64,000 bases of DNA, from the NCBI GenBank assembly GCA_963695985.1, contig CAVOIC010000007.1:322320-386319 (forward strand), read 5' to 3'. Made by a program: the position numbers and the translations under genes. This DNA comes from DATBVX01 sp963695985. Its GTDB lineage: Bacteria > Pseudomonadota > Gammaproteobacteria > Steroidobacterales > Steroidobacteraceae. Below, piece by piece: positions 45,219 to 53,660 of the stretch. Each line of letters starts with the position of its first letter. Within the stretch, counting starts at the first letter, position 1. The notes under the pieces were generated by a model. That model made no database searches, was not told the origin of the DNA, and was given only the letters and a program-made list of their open reading frames with translations.

Positions 45219-46496
45219 TTACGCGGCGCCACGCGAGCAGGCCGTCGCGCGAGCGAGGAGCAGCTCGCGTTCGCGCGCGTTGCGCGTGAGCGCCGCGGCA
45301 TGTTCGAACTCCTCGCGGGCTTCCGAGAACCGTCCGAGCTTCTCCAGGAGGTCACCACGGACGCTCGGCAGCAGGTGGTAGTTCTTCAGCGCGGGCTCCG
45401 TTCGCAGCCCGTCGACGAGCTCGAGACCCGCAGCCGGGCCGAACGTCATCGAAATCGCCACCGCGCGATTGAGCTCCACGACGGGGGAGGGCGTGAGCTG
45501 AGCCAGCGTAAAGTAGAGCGCCGTGATGCGCGCCCAATTGGTCTCCTCGGCCGTGCGCGCGCGCGCGTGGCAGGCGGCAATCTCCGCCTGCAGGGCGTAG
45601 GGGCCGAGCTCGCCGCCCAGTTTCTCGGCACGCTCGAGCGCATGAAGACCGCGGCGGATGAGGAGCGGGTCCCAGCGTGCGCGGTCCTGCTGGAGCAGGA
45701 GGATGGGCTCGCCCGATGGTCCGACGCGTGCCCGCGAGCGCGATGCCTGAATCTCCATCAGCGCGACAAGGCCGTGAACCTCGGGCTCCTGCGGTGCCAG
45801 CTCCGCCAGGACCCGGCCGAGCCGCAGCGCATCCTCGCATAGGGCGGGCCGCATCCAGTCGTCTCCTGCAGTCGCTGCGTATCCCTCGTTGAAGATGAGA
45901 TAGATCACCTCGAGAACCGACGATAGTCGCCCAGCGAGCTCCGGTCCGCGGGGTACTTCGAACGGTACGTGTGCTTCGGAGAGCGTGCGCTTGGCGCGCA
46001 CGATGCGCTGCGCAATCGTCGGGGCCGGCTGCAGGAAGGCGCGCGCAATTTCCTCGGTGGTCAGGCCGCCGAGCAGGCGCAGCGTGAGCGCGACGCGTGC
46101 CTCGGTGGACAGCACGGGGTGGCATGCGATGAACAGCAGGCGCAGCAGATCATCGCCAATGTCATCGTCGTCGATCTGATCCTCGAGCTCCGGCGCGCTG
46201 TCCTGCTCGGCCTGCAGCTCGTGTCCAAGTTCCTCGTGCTTGCGCTCGAGGAGCTTGCCCCGACGCAGGCGGTCGATCGCACGGTTCCTGGCCGTCGCCA
46301 TGAGCCAGGCGCCTGGATTGTCAGGCACACCCGACTGCGGCCACTGTTCGAGCGCAATCACCAGCGCGTCCTGTGCCAGTTCTTCGGCCAGGCCCACATC
46401 GCGCATCATCCGCGTGAGGCGGGCGATCAGACGCGGCGACTCTATTCTCCAGACTGCGTCGATGGCACGATGAGTGTCGGTGGCCGTCACGGCCAC
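45219..46496 (-). CDS. ECF42-type RNA polymerase sigma factor with TPR-like C-terminus
   Basis: A 425-residue extracytoplasmic-function sigma factor. Sigma2 (RMMRDVGLAEELAQDALVIA, PGAWLMATARNRAIDRLRRG) is followed by sigma4 (LTLRLLGGLTTEEIARAFL, TIAQRIVRAKRTL). The remaining 230 residues are helical tetratricopeptide-like sequence (VIYLIFNEGYAATAGDDWM, LEVID-type repeats, GDLLEKLGRFSEAREEF). This layout defines ECF42, whose members lack an anti-sigma factor and are encoded beside DGPF-family proteins, exactly as here: the DGPF gene ends 48 nt upstream. It probably directs transcription of that gene pair and a few targets. Confidence 0.9.
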   Translation of the reverse strand: MAVTATDTHRAIDAVWRIESPRLIARLTRMMRDVGLAEELAQDALVIALEQWPQSGVPDNPGAWLMATARNRAIDRLRRGKLLERKHEELGHELQAEQDSAPELEDQIDDDDIGDDLLRLLFIACHPVLSTEARVALTLRLLGGLTTEEIARAFLQPAPTIAQRIVRAKRTLSEAHVPFEVPRGPELAGRLSSVLEVIYLIFNEGYAATAGDDWMRPALCEDALRLGRVLAELAPQEPEVHGLVALMEIQASRSRARVGPSGEPILLLQQDRARWDPLLIRRGLHALERAEKLGGELGPYALQAEIAACHARARTAEETNWARITALYFTLAQLTPSPVVELNRAVAISMTFGPAAGLELVDGLRTEPALKNYHLLPSVRGDLLEKLGRFSEAREEFEHAAALTRNARERELLLARATACSRGAA

Positions 46497-46544
46497 CGAT
46501 CACAGCATCGTCGGCGACCTCATGCAAGGCACGCCAGGGCGCAG

Positions 46545-46970
46545 CTATTTCTTCGGCGCATTACCCGCAATGCCCATGTCACGGAAGCGCTCCACCGCAT
46601 CGCTGGGCCCGAAATCCTCGAGCTCGTAGAGCTGTCGGACTTCGATCTCGGCGTCCTTGCCGTCCGCTGCGGGGTTGGGGAAGCGCTTGGTCCATTCCAG
46701 CGCTTCGGCGCGCGATTTCACCTGGATCAACGTGTAGCCGGCGATGAGCTCCTTGCTCTCGGTGAACGGCCCATCGCTGACGGTGCGCTTCGTGCCCGAG
46801 TACTTGATGCGCCAGCCTTTCGAGCTGGGTTGCAGTCCCGAGGCGTCGAGCAGCACGCCCGCCTTGGCCAGTTCCTCATGGAAAGTCGCCATGCTGGCAA
46901 TGAGCTCCTCCTCAGGCATGACCCCGACCTCGGTGTCCTTGGTTGCCTTTACAATGATCATGAATCGCAT
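46545..46970 (-). CDS. DGPF (YCII-related) protein, partner of ECF42
   Basis: A 141-residue protein of the YCII/DGPF superfamily (start MRFMIIVKATKDTEVGVMPE, GGAGAGAG just upstream of the ATG at 46970). The DGPF motif is VSDGPFTESKELIAGYTLI near residue 65, and RFPNPAADGKDAEIEVRQLY is the matching second half. The family is dimeric with a ferredoxin-like fold; its link to ECF42 sigma factors is conserved but its biochemical role is unresolved. Confidence 0.9.
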   Translation of the reverse strand: MRFMIIVKATKDTEVGVMPEEELIASMATFHEELAKAGVLLDASGLQPSSKGWRIKYSGTKRTVSDGPFTESKELIAGYTLIQVKSRAEALEWTKRFPNPAADGKDAEIEVRQLYELEDFGPSDAVERFRDMGIAGNAPKK

Positions 46971-47127
46971 CGCTCTCTCCTCTGGGTGTCGGTCCGGGCG
47001 TTGATCGCTTAACCTTACGACGAACGACCACGGTCGAAATCGACAGGCGAGTATCGATTCCGAGCCCGTCATGGGTCAGACTCTGCCAGGTCGATGCCCA
47101 ACGATCCCACTGCCACGAGGTCCTGAC

Positions 47128-47562
47128 ATGAGTAACAAGAATGCAATCCTGTGGACCGCTCTTTCGGCGCTCATCTGCGCTCCCGCGCTGGCCGACTCGA
47201 AGATCACGGTGATCGAGCACGCGACTACCGACACCGTCACCGATACCGGCGCCAAGGGCGACACGGTCGGGGACGTGCTCACGTTCGCCAATGCGGTCTT
47301 CGACGCCGCGAACAAGAAGCAGGTGGGGACGGATCAGGGTTTCTGCGTCCGAGCCCAGGCAGGAAAGAGTTGGGAGTGTTGGTGGACGCTGTCACTCGCG
47401 GACGGGCAGCTCACGGTCGAGGGACCGTTTCTCGACAAGGGAGACTCGGTGCTCGCCGTCACCGGCGGTACGGGGAAATACTCCACCGCGCGCGGGCAGA
47501 TGAAACTGCACGCGCGCGATGAGAAAGGCAGCGAATACGACTTCGTGTACGAGCTGCAGTAG
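47128..47562 (+). CDS. allene oxide cyclase barrel-like secreted protein
   Basis: A 144-residue exported protein (signal ILWTALSALICAPALAD). The mature part has the AOC-barrel/dirigent-like pattern: GAKGDTVGDVLTFANAVFD, GTDQGFCVRAQAGKSWECWW, DGQLTVEGPFLDKGDSVLAV and TGGTGKYSTARGQMKLHARD. Two cysteines may form a disulfide. The start at 47128 has GAGG upstream. No bacterial function is established for this family; small-molecule binding or cyclase activity is possible. Confidence 0.8.
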   Translation: MSNKNAILWTALSALICAPALADSKITVIEHATTDTVTDTGAKGDTVGDVLTFANAVFDAANKKQVGTDQGFCVRAQAGKSWECWWTLSLADGQLTVEGPFLDKGDSVLAVTGGTGKYSTARGQMKLHARDEKGSEYDFVYELQ

Positions 47563-47577
47563 CGCTCGCCGCTGCGG

Positions 47578-48150
47578 CTAAGACTTCGGCGTGTACTTGA
47601 ACTTCTGTCCGCCGAGGGTGGCCTCGTACATGAGGCCGCCCTTGGCGACGGTGAAGGTCGCCATGCCCTTGTGGTAGGCGGCGCCCTTCGTCTTCGCGTC
47701 GTTCTGGCCGCCGCTTGCGCCGGCAGAGCTGCCCGTGCTGCCTGCGGTGGCCGAGGCGCCTGCAGTGATCGCTACCGCCGTTGCCTGTGCGCCGAACTCG
47801 AAGTTGCCGCTGGTAAATTCGTCGAACGAGCGCTTGTCCTCGAAAAAGATGATCTGGCTGAAGACCTGACCGCCGAGCTGGAATCCGGCGGTGAGCTGGG
47901 TCATCGAGGTGTCGCCGACGTACTTGCCCTGGGCGTACACGCGACCCTTACCGTGCGCGCCGCCAATTCCGACGCCGCCCTTGCCGATGCTCGGGAACAC
48001 GGCGTACCCATAGCTCTTCTTGAAGAACGCGCCGCTCGCACCGGCGTCCTGGAACACCTTGATGGTGTCATCGTATTCGTCCGCCAGAATGGCTGCCGAG
48101 GCAAACAGCAGCAGCAACGCGAGGCTGATTCTTTGAATTGAACGCGTCAT
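47578..48150 (-). CDS. SYLF/Ysc84-domain lipid-binding protein, intact copy
   Basis: A 190-residue exported protein (signal ISLALLLLFASAAILAD). The SYLF domain follows: DDTIKVFQDAGASGAFFKKS, FPSIGKGGVGIGGAHGKGRV, YVGDTSMTQLTAGFQLGGQV, FTSGNFEFGAQATAVAITAG and, after a Gly/Ala/Ser linker, KGMATFTVAKGGLMYEATLG. SYLF proteins bind phosphoinositide-type or other anionic lipids. It is the intact paralogue of the broken gene at 29378. Confidence 0.88.
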   Translation of the reverse strand: MTRSIQRISLALLLLFASAAILADEYDDTIKVFQDAGASGAFFKKSYGYAVFPSIGKGGVGIGGAHGKGRVYAQGKYVGDTSMTQLTAGFQLGGQVFSQIIFFEDKRSFDEFTSGNFEFGAQATAVAITAGASATAGSTGSSAGASGGQNDAKTKGAAYHKGMATFTVAKGGLMYEATLGGQKFKYTPKS

Positions 48151-48207
48151 ACGTCATTCCTCCGACGAGGTTGTGTGTTCAGCAAGGATGGCTTCGCAGC
48201 ATAGTCG

Positions 48208-49206
48208 TCATTGTGTCCCGAAACCAGCCTGTGCCCTAGGTACAAGTACGGCTGCGCCAGTGAGCTCGCCGGTCCGCAGCCGGGCCAGGGCCGTGTTGGC
48301 CTGCTCGAGTGAAAATTCTTCCACGGCGATCTGTAGTGGAATGCTCGCGGCCAGCGCCAGAAACCGGATCGCGTCCTGCCGGGTGAGATTCGCGACCGAG
48401 CGCACCACGCGTTCACCCCAGAGGATCGAGTAGGGGAACGACGGGATATCGCTCATGTGAATACCGCCGCACACGACGATTCCCGCTTTGCGGACGGCGC
48501 GCAGCGCCACCGGTACCAGTGCTCCCACCGGGGCAAAAATGATCGCGGCATCGAGCGCCACCGGCGGAGCCGTATCGCTGTCCCCCACCCAGCGCGCGCC
48601 AAGCGCGAGCGCGAACCGCTGTGCGGTCGCGTCGGCGCGGCGCGTGAATGCGTAAACTTCGCGACCCTCCCAGTTCGCAACCTGGGAAATGATGTGGGCC
48701 GCGGCGCCAAAACCGTAAAGACCAAGCCGACGTGCATCGCCGGCCATTCTCAGGCAACGATAGCCGATGAGGCCTGCGCAGAGGAGCGGCGCAGCATGGA
48801 CATCGTCGAACGAGGAGGGCAGCTCGAAGCAGAACCGACTATCGGCCACGACATGTTCCGCGAAGCCGCCGTCGATCTGATAGCCGGTAAAGCGCGCCGC
48901 ATCGCACAGGTTCTCGTGCCCGCTGCGACAGTATTCGCACGTGCCGCAGCTGTATCCGAGCCAGGGCACGCCGAGGCGGGTGCCGGCGCTCCACCCTGCA
49001 CCGGCGCCGCCGGCCACGACTTCGCCGATAATTTCGTGGCCCGGCACGATCGGCACGCGCACATCGGGCAATTCGCCGTCGACGACGTGCAGGTCGGTGC
49101 GGCAGACCGCGCACGCCCTGACCTTGAGCAGCACCTGGCCCGGGCCGGGCTCGGGAATCGGTCGCTTCTCCAGCACCAGCGCCTGGCCAATGCGCTGCAG
49201 GGACAT
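48208..49206 (-). CDS. zinc-dependent alcohol dehydrogenase
   Basis: A 332-residue medium-chain dehydrogenase. The catalytic zinc ligands are C-A-V-C-R-T-D-L-H (residue about 34) and PGHEIIGEVVAGG; the structural zinc cysteines are in GYSCGTCEYCRSGHENLCD. The nucleotide fold has RLGLYGFGAAAHIISQVA, which replaces the usual GxGxxG with GFGAAA. It oxidises alcohols or reduces aldehydes with NAD(P)H. The start at 49206 (MSLQRIGQALVLEKRPIPEP) fits the family N-terminus. Confidence 0.88.
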   Translation of the reverse strand: MSLQRIGQALVLEKRPIPEPGPGQVLLKVRACAVCRTDLHVVDGELPDVRVPIVPGHEIIGEVVAGGAGAGWSAGTRLGVPWLGYSCGTCEYCRSGHENLCDAARFTGYQIDGGFAEHVVADSRFCFELPSSFDDVHAAPLLCAGLIGYRCLRMAGDARRLGLYGFGAAAHIISQVANWEGREVYAFTRRADATAQRFALALGARWVGDSDTAPPVALDAAIIFAPVGALVPVALRAVRKAGIVVCGGIHMSDIPSFPYSILWGERVVRSVANLTRQDAIRFLALAASIPLQIAVEEFSLEQANTALARLRTGELTGAAVLVPRAQAGFGTQ

Positions 49207-49414
49207 GCACCGCGAGTGCGCTTGGCGTTCATCGAGGGATCGGCCATGCTCGAGTGAGGGCGTGGACTGCCTGGGCCTGACATTGGCGCAGATCCATCGT
49301 CTCTGACAATAGGTACTCGTCCGGAGAGCAACAACGCGTGCGTGGCCAGTGGATGTTCGAGCTAGGAGCCTGGCACAGTCCGCTGACCGCTAGACATGAG
49401 CGTACACTTTCCGA

Positions 49415-51086
49415 ATGACGGTACACGGAAGCATGGTGCTCGCAGTCCTGGTGAGCGTCAGCGTGCTGCTGGCATTGCTGGCTTTCCTTCTCTGGAGGAG
49501 CGGACGCGCCCGCTGGCAATGGGTTTCAGTTCTTGCGCTGGCGGCGGTAGCTGCCGCCGGGTTGCTGTTCTATCTCACGCACAACAAGGTAAAGACCGGC
49601 AGGGTCGCTCAAACCGACAACGATTGAAACGTTTGTAAATACTTCCCGGTACTACCTGAGACTCACCAGTTATCTGCGCTGGTTTCCGGGAATTCATGTC
49701 AATCGTGGCGGCGCCATTTCACCCATCTTCGACCAATACCTGCTCGCAACGGGGGACGGTGATCTGTACCTGTTCGCGCAGGACGCGGCAACGAAGGGGC
49801 TGAACGTCCGCAGCCTTCGCTTTCGCGTGCCGTTGAACACGGCGGATTTCCGGGCGGACGTGCGCGACCCGAACCTGATAACCCGACACTTTCGGCTGGC
49901 CGATCTGCTGGTGCAGCCTCAGGGCGACCGCGCGCGCCTGTTCGCATCGCATCACTACTGGAATCGCGGGAAGCAGTGCCTGGTGGTCAGAATCTCGGCG
50001 ATCGAGATCACCCGCGCCGAGCTCATGTCGCTGCAGGCGCCGCTCTCGGGGTGGCGCACGTTGTTCGAGACGACGCCCTGTCTGCGCCGCGAGTCTTTGC
50101 GCAGCGAGGAGTATCCGAGCGTGGAAATGGGAGGCCGGATGGCGCTGTTGAATGAACAGGTGCTGATCTTCTCGATCGGGGACCATGGTTTCGACGGTCG
50201 CCACGCCGTGCCGGCGCTTCCGCAGGACCTCTCGGCGTCCTACGGAAAGATCATTCAGCTGCACCTCGACGATGGCTCGTTCGAGGTCTACAGCCGCGGG
50301 CACCGCAATCCGCAGGGACTTTACGTGGAACCGACGGGCATCGTGTGGTCCACGGAGCATGGACCCAGCGGGGGTGACGAGCTGAACCAGATTCGCGAGG
50401 GCGGCAACTATGGTTGGCCGCTTGCAACGTACGGCACTGAATACGGCATGCACGAGTGGCCGCCCGCTGAGGCGGGGGACTCCGGTGGATCGTTCGAAGA
50501 GCCGTTCTTTGCATGGGTGCCGTCCATTGGAGTGTCCAGTCTCATCGGCATTCGTGGCGACCTGTTCCAAGCGTGGCGCGGCGATCTCCTCATATCGTCA
50601 CTCACGGGCCGTGCACTCTGGCGGACGAGAATTCGCGACGACCGCGTCGTTTTGGCGGAGCCGATTGCCATTGGCCAGCGCATTCGGGATCTGATCGAGG
50701 ACCAGCACGGCCGCCTTATCCTTTGGACCGACAACGCCAGTCTCATCTTCGTTGAACCCATCGTCGCGCCGCGCTCCGGCCAGGAATTGTTCGGACAGTG
50801 CGTGGGTTGTCACAACGTGTTTGAAGGAGAAGAACAGAAATTCGGGCCGACGCTACACGACGTCGTGAATCGACGCGTCGCTTCCGGACCTTACAGGAAG
50901 TATTCCCCAGCGTTGGTCAAGTTCGGAGGCGTGTGGACGAAGAGCAGACTGGATGCGTTTCTGGCAAGTCCGCAAGCCGCCGTGCCGGGCACATGGATGC
51001 AGTTCGAAGGCATTGCCGACCAGGGCCAACGCCAGGCGATCATCGAGTACCTCGAGTCGCTCGACTCAGAAGGTCGGGCGGAATGA
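49415..51086 (+). CDS. membrane-anchored PQQ-type sugar dehydrogenase fused to cytochrome c, one frameshift
   Basis: Read as one gene with a frame slip near 49620. Part one (49415-49627) has two transmembrane segments (VLAVLVSVSVLLALLAFLLW and VLALAAVAAAGLLFYLT). The next frame has no start codon upstream of its conserved sequence (GGAISPIFDQYLLATGDGDL), which implies continuity. A glucose/sorbosone dehydrogenase-like beta-propeller follows, with YSRGHRNPQGLYVEPTG and STEHGPSGGDELNQIREGGN. The C-terminal 110 residues are a class I cytochrome c: heme site CVGCH in GQCVGCHNVFEG and methionine in PGTWMQFEG. It would oxidise a sugar or alcohol in the periplasm and hand electrons to its own heme. 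Two separate genes remain possible. Confidence 0.65.
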
Positions 51087-51107
51087 GCGGATCAGGGGAG
51101 AATCGCC

Positions 51108-51584
51108 ATGTCTGCAGGCTCATTGACGTGTCGCAGTGTCGTGTATCCCTGGTATTGCGATCACATGGGGCACATGAATGTCATGTGGTACGTCGGCAAG
51201 TTCGACGAGGCCACGTGGAATTTCCTCTCTGCGATCGGGCTGACACCGCGCTACCTGCGTGAGCAGCGTAGGGGCGCGGTGGCAGTCGACCAGCGCCTCT
51301 CGTACCGGCGCGAGCTCTATTCGGGCGACATCATCAGCATTCGCTCGGCCGCGCTCGAGATCCGCCAGAGCAGTTTTCGCTTCGTGCACGAGATGCTGAA
51401 CGACGATACGCACGAGCTCGTCGCCACAACCGTGCTGACCGGCGTACACATCGATGTTGACACGCGCAAGTCCTGTCCGATGCCGCAGGAGCTTCGGCGC
51501 CGCGCCGAGGAGATGCTCGCTGCCGATCCTGCTGCGTGGGCCAGCTGGCCGCCGTCGAAGTCATTCCTGCACGAAGCGCAATGA
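51108..51584 (+). CDS. hot-dog-fold acyl-CoA thioesterase
   Basis: A 158-residue thioesterase of the 4-hydroxybenzoyl-CoA thioesterase/YbgC type. The active-site segment YPWYCDHMGHMNVMWYVGKF (residues 13-32) includes the catalytic Asp-H-M-G-H-M-N motif. The rest (RELYSGDIISIRSAALEIRQ) is the central hot-dog helix and strands. It hydrolyses an acyl-CoA thioester of unknown type. It sits 113 nt ahead of the aromatic degradation cluster and might serve it. Confidence 0.82.
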   Translation: MSAGSLTCRSVVYPWYCDHMGHMNVMWYVGKFDEATWNFLSAIGLTPRYLREQRRGAVAVDQRLSYRRELYSGDIISIRSAALEIRQSSFRFVHEMLNDDTHELVATTVLTGVHIDVDTRKSCPMPQELRRRAEEMLAADPAAWASWPPSKSFLHEAQ

Positions 51585-51599
51585 CAACTGACTCGCGCC

Positions 51600-51628
51600 T
51601 TGACAGGTCCACTGCAGCAGATGATTAT
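51600..51628 (+). promoter_or_regulatory. promoter of the aromatic cluster with HpaR-type palindrome
   Basis: TTGACA (51600-51605) and GATTAT (51623-51628) are 17 bp apart. Directly downstream, GATG-TTAAGTAC-CATC (51629-51644) is a palindrome matching its complement at 12 of 16 positions, in the place expected for a MarR-type operator. The cluster encodes an HpaR-type regulator. Confidence 0.5.
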
Positions 51629-51696
51629 GATGTTAAGTACCATCGCTTCACCCGGGCGATGCCGTCGCACGTTCGGGCCCATGCCGGGAGCGGACG

Positions 51697-52104
51697 TTGC
51701 CGCACATCATCATCGAGTATTCGGCGAATCTGCGGGACAGCGTGGATTTCCCCCAATTTCTGTCCGCGTTGCGCGCTACGGCTTTGGCCACCGGGGTGTT
51801 TCCACTCGGCGGTATCCGCATCCGCGCTTACGAAACCTCGCATTACCTGATTGCCGACGGGCATCCGGACAATGCGTTCGTGCATGTCATGCTTCGTGTG
51901 GGCCACGGGCGCGATCTCGATACGCGCAAGCGCGCGTGTGAGGCGATCTTCACGACCGTAGTCGAGCAACTCGACGCGCTTATCAACCGCATCCCAATCG
52001 GCATCTCCCTGGAGATGCAGGAAATCGATGCCGTGCTCACCTATAAGAAGAATAACCTGCACGATTATGTAAAGAGCCGTGAGCAGAAGGCAGTGTCGTC
52101 ATGA
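51697..52104 (+). CDS. hpaF: 5-carboxymethyl-2-hydroxymuconate isomerase
   Basis: A 135-residue tautomerase-fold enzyme. After removal of the start residue the N-terminal proline (PHIIIEYSANLRDSVDF) is the catalytic base. FPLGGIRIRAYETSHYLIAD and NAFVHVMLRVGHGRDLDTRK align with E. coli HpaF. It isomerises 5-carboxymethyl-2-hydroxymuconate in homoprotocatechuate catabolism. The start codon is TTG at 51697, supported by GGGAG about eight bases upstream and the required Pro at position 2. The last codon overlaps the hpaE start. Confidence 0.85.
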   Translation: MPHIIIEYSANLRDSVDFPQFLSALRATALATGVFPLGGIRIRAYETSHYLIADGHPDNAFVHVMLRVGHGRDLDTRKRACEAIFTTVVEQLDALINRIPIGISLEMQEIDAVLTYKKNNLHDYVKSREQKAVSS

Positions 52105-53621
52105 GCGATGTGCTCGAGGCGAACATCCGCAAGGCCAACGGCTATCTGCAGCGCTTTCGAGGCGCGCCCTTGGGCCACTTCATTGCCGGCCGGCATGAGC
52201 GCGGCTCCAGCACCCGTACGATCGACAACGTCTCTCCGGTGGATGGGGGCGTGATCAATGAGATGGTATGCGGCGATGAGCGCGACACGGACGCCGCGGC
52301 GGTCGCGGCACTGAAGGCATTTCCCGCCTGGCGCAACAAGACGGGCGAGGAGCGCCGAGCAATTCTGCACCGCGTGGCCGACGTGATCGAGTCGCGCCGT
52401 GAAGAGATTGCATTCGTCGAGTGCATGGATACCGGTCAGCCGTTACGGTTCATGAGCTCGGCGGCGCTGCGTGCCGCCGAGAACTTCCGTTTCTTTGCCG
52501 ACCGTGCGCCAGCTGCCGCAGACGGACTGTCTCTGCCTGCGGCGGAGCACATGAACTACACCGTGCGCCAACCGATCGGGCCCGTCGCGGTGATCACGCC
52601 GTGGAACACCCCGTTCATGTTGTCGACGTGGAAGATCGCGCCTGCGCTGGCAGCGGGCTGCACGGTTGTGCACAAGCCGGCGGAGTGGAGTCCCCTGACC
52701 GCCATGCTGCTCGCCGAAATCATGACGGAAGCCGGTGTGCCGGCGGGAGTCGTGAATCTCGTCAACGGCATCGGTGAGGAGACCGGTCGATTGCTGACGG
52801 AGCATCCTGCAATTCGCGCCACGGCGTTCATCGGTGAATCCAGGACCGGCAGCCTCATCATGAGCCAGGGCGCACCCACTCTGAAGCGCGTACACCTTGA
52901 GCTCGGAGGCAAGAACCCGGTCGTGGTGTTCGAAGATGCGGATCTCGACCGCGCGGTGGACGCCGTGGTTTTCATGATCTACAGCCTCAACGGGGAGCGC
53001 TGCACTTCATCGAGCCGGTTGCTGGTGCAGCGGTCCATTCATGATCGATTCGTCGAGCGCATCGCGGCGCGGGTCGGGAAACTGAAGATTGGCCATCCGC
53101 TGGATCCGGCGACTGACGTGGGACCGCTGATCCATCAGCGCCATCTGGACAAGGTGCTGAGCTACTTCAAGGTCGCTCGCGATGACGGCGCCGACATACG
53201 AGTGGGCGGCGCGCGCGCCGAGGCTCTGCGGCCGGGCTATTACGTGCAACCCACGCTGTTTGCGAACGCGACGAATGCAATGCGCGTGGCGCGTGAGGAA
53301 ATCTTCGGGCCCGTGCTCACAGCCATTCCGTTTTCAGACGAAGCCGAGGCGCTTGCGATTGCCAATGACACCGCGTACGGCCTCACGGCTTATATCTGGA
53401 CAGCCGACGTGGGCCGCGCTCTGCGCATGGCGCACAAGGTCGACGCCGGGATGGTGTGGGTCAACTCGGAGAACAACCGCCACCTGCCCACGCCGTTTGG
53501 GGGCATGAAAGCGAGCGGCATCGGACGCGATGGAGGGGATTACAGCTTCGACTTCTACATGGAGACGAAGAATATCTGCGTGGCGCATGGGACGCATCGC
53601 GTGCCCAAGCTCGGCGCATGA
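52101..53621 (+). CDS. hpaE: 5-carboxymethyl-2-hydroxymuconate semialdehyde dehydrogenase
   Basis: A 506-residue aldehyde dehydrogenase. The coenzyme-binding loop is PWNTPFMLSTWKIAPALAAG, the general base glutamate is in HLELGGKNPVVVFEDADLD and the nucleophile cysteine in YSLNGERCTSSSRLLVQ. EEIFGPVLTAIPF and GMVWVNSENNRHLPTPFGGM complete the family pattern. It oxidises the ring-cleavage semialdehyde with NAD(P). The gene overlaps hpaF by four bases. In E. coli the enzyme is named HpaE; the N-terminal sequence IDNVSPVDGGVINEM fits that subgroup. Confidence 0.85.
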   Translation: MSDVLEANIRKANGYLQRFRGAPLGHFIAGRHERGSSTRTIDNVSPVDGGVINEMVCGDERDTDAAAVAALKAFPAWRNKTGEERRAILHRVADVIESRREEIAFVECMDTGQPLRFMSSAALRAAENFRFFADRAPAAADGLSLPAAEHMNYTVRQPIGPVAVITPWNTPFMLSTWKIAPALAAGCTVVHKPAEWSPLTAMLLAEIMTEAGVPAGVVNLVNGIGEETGRLLTEHPAIRATAFIGESRTGSLIMSQGAPTLKRVHLELGGKNPVVVFEDADLDRAVDAVVFMIYSLNGERCTSSSRLLVQRSIHDRFVERIAARVGKLKIGHPLDPATDVGPLIHQRHLDKVLSYFKVARDDGADIRVGGARAEALRPGYYVQPTLFANATNAMRVAREEIFGPVLTAIPFSDEAEALAIANDTAYGLTAYIWTADVGRALRMAHKVDAGMVWVNSENNRHLPTPFGGMKASGIGRDGGDYSFDFYMETKNICVAHGTHRVPKLGA

Positions 53622-53660
53622 CTCCGATCGCAGGGGCCCCGGTAGACGGAGAATGACGTG

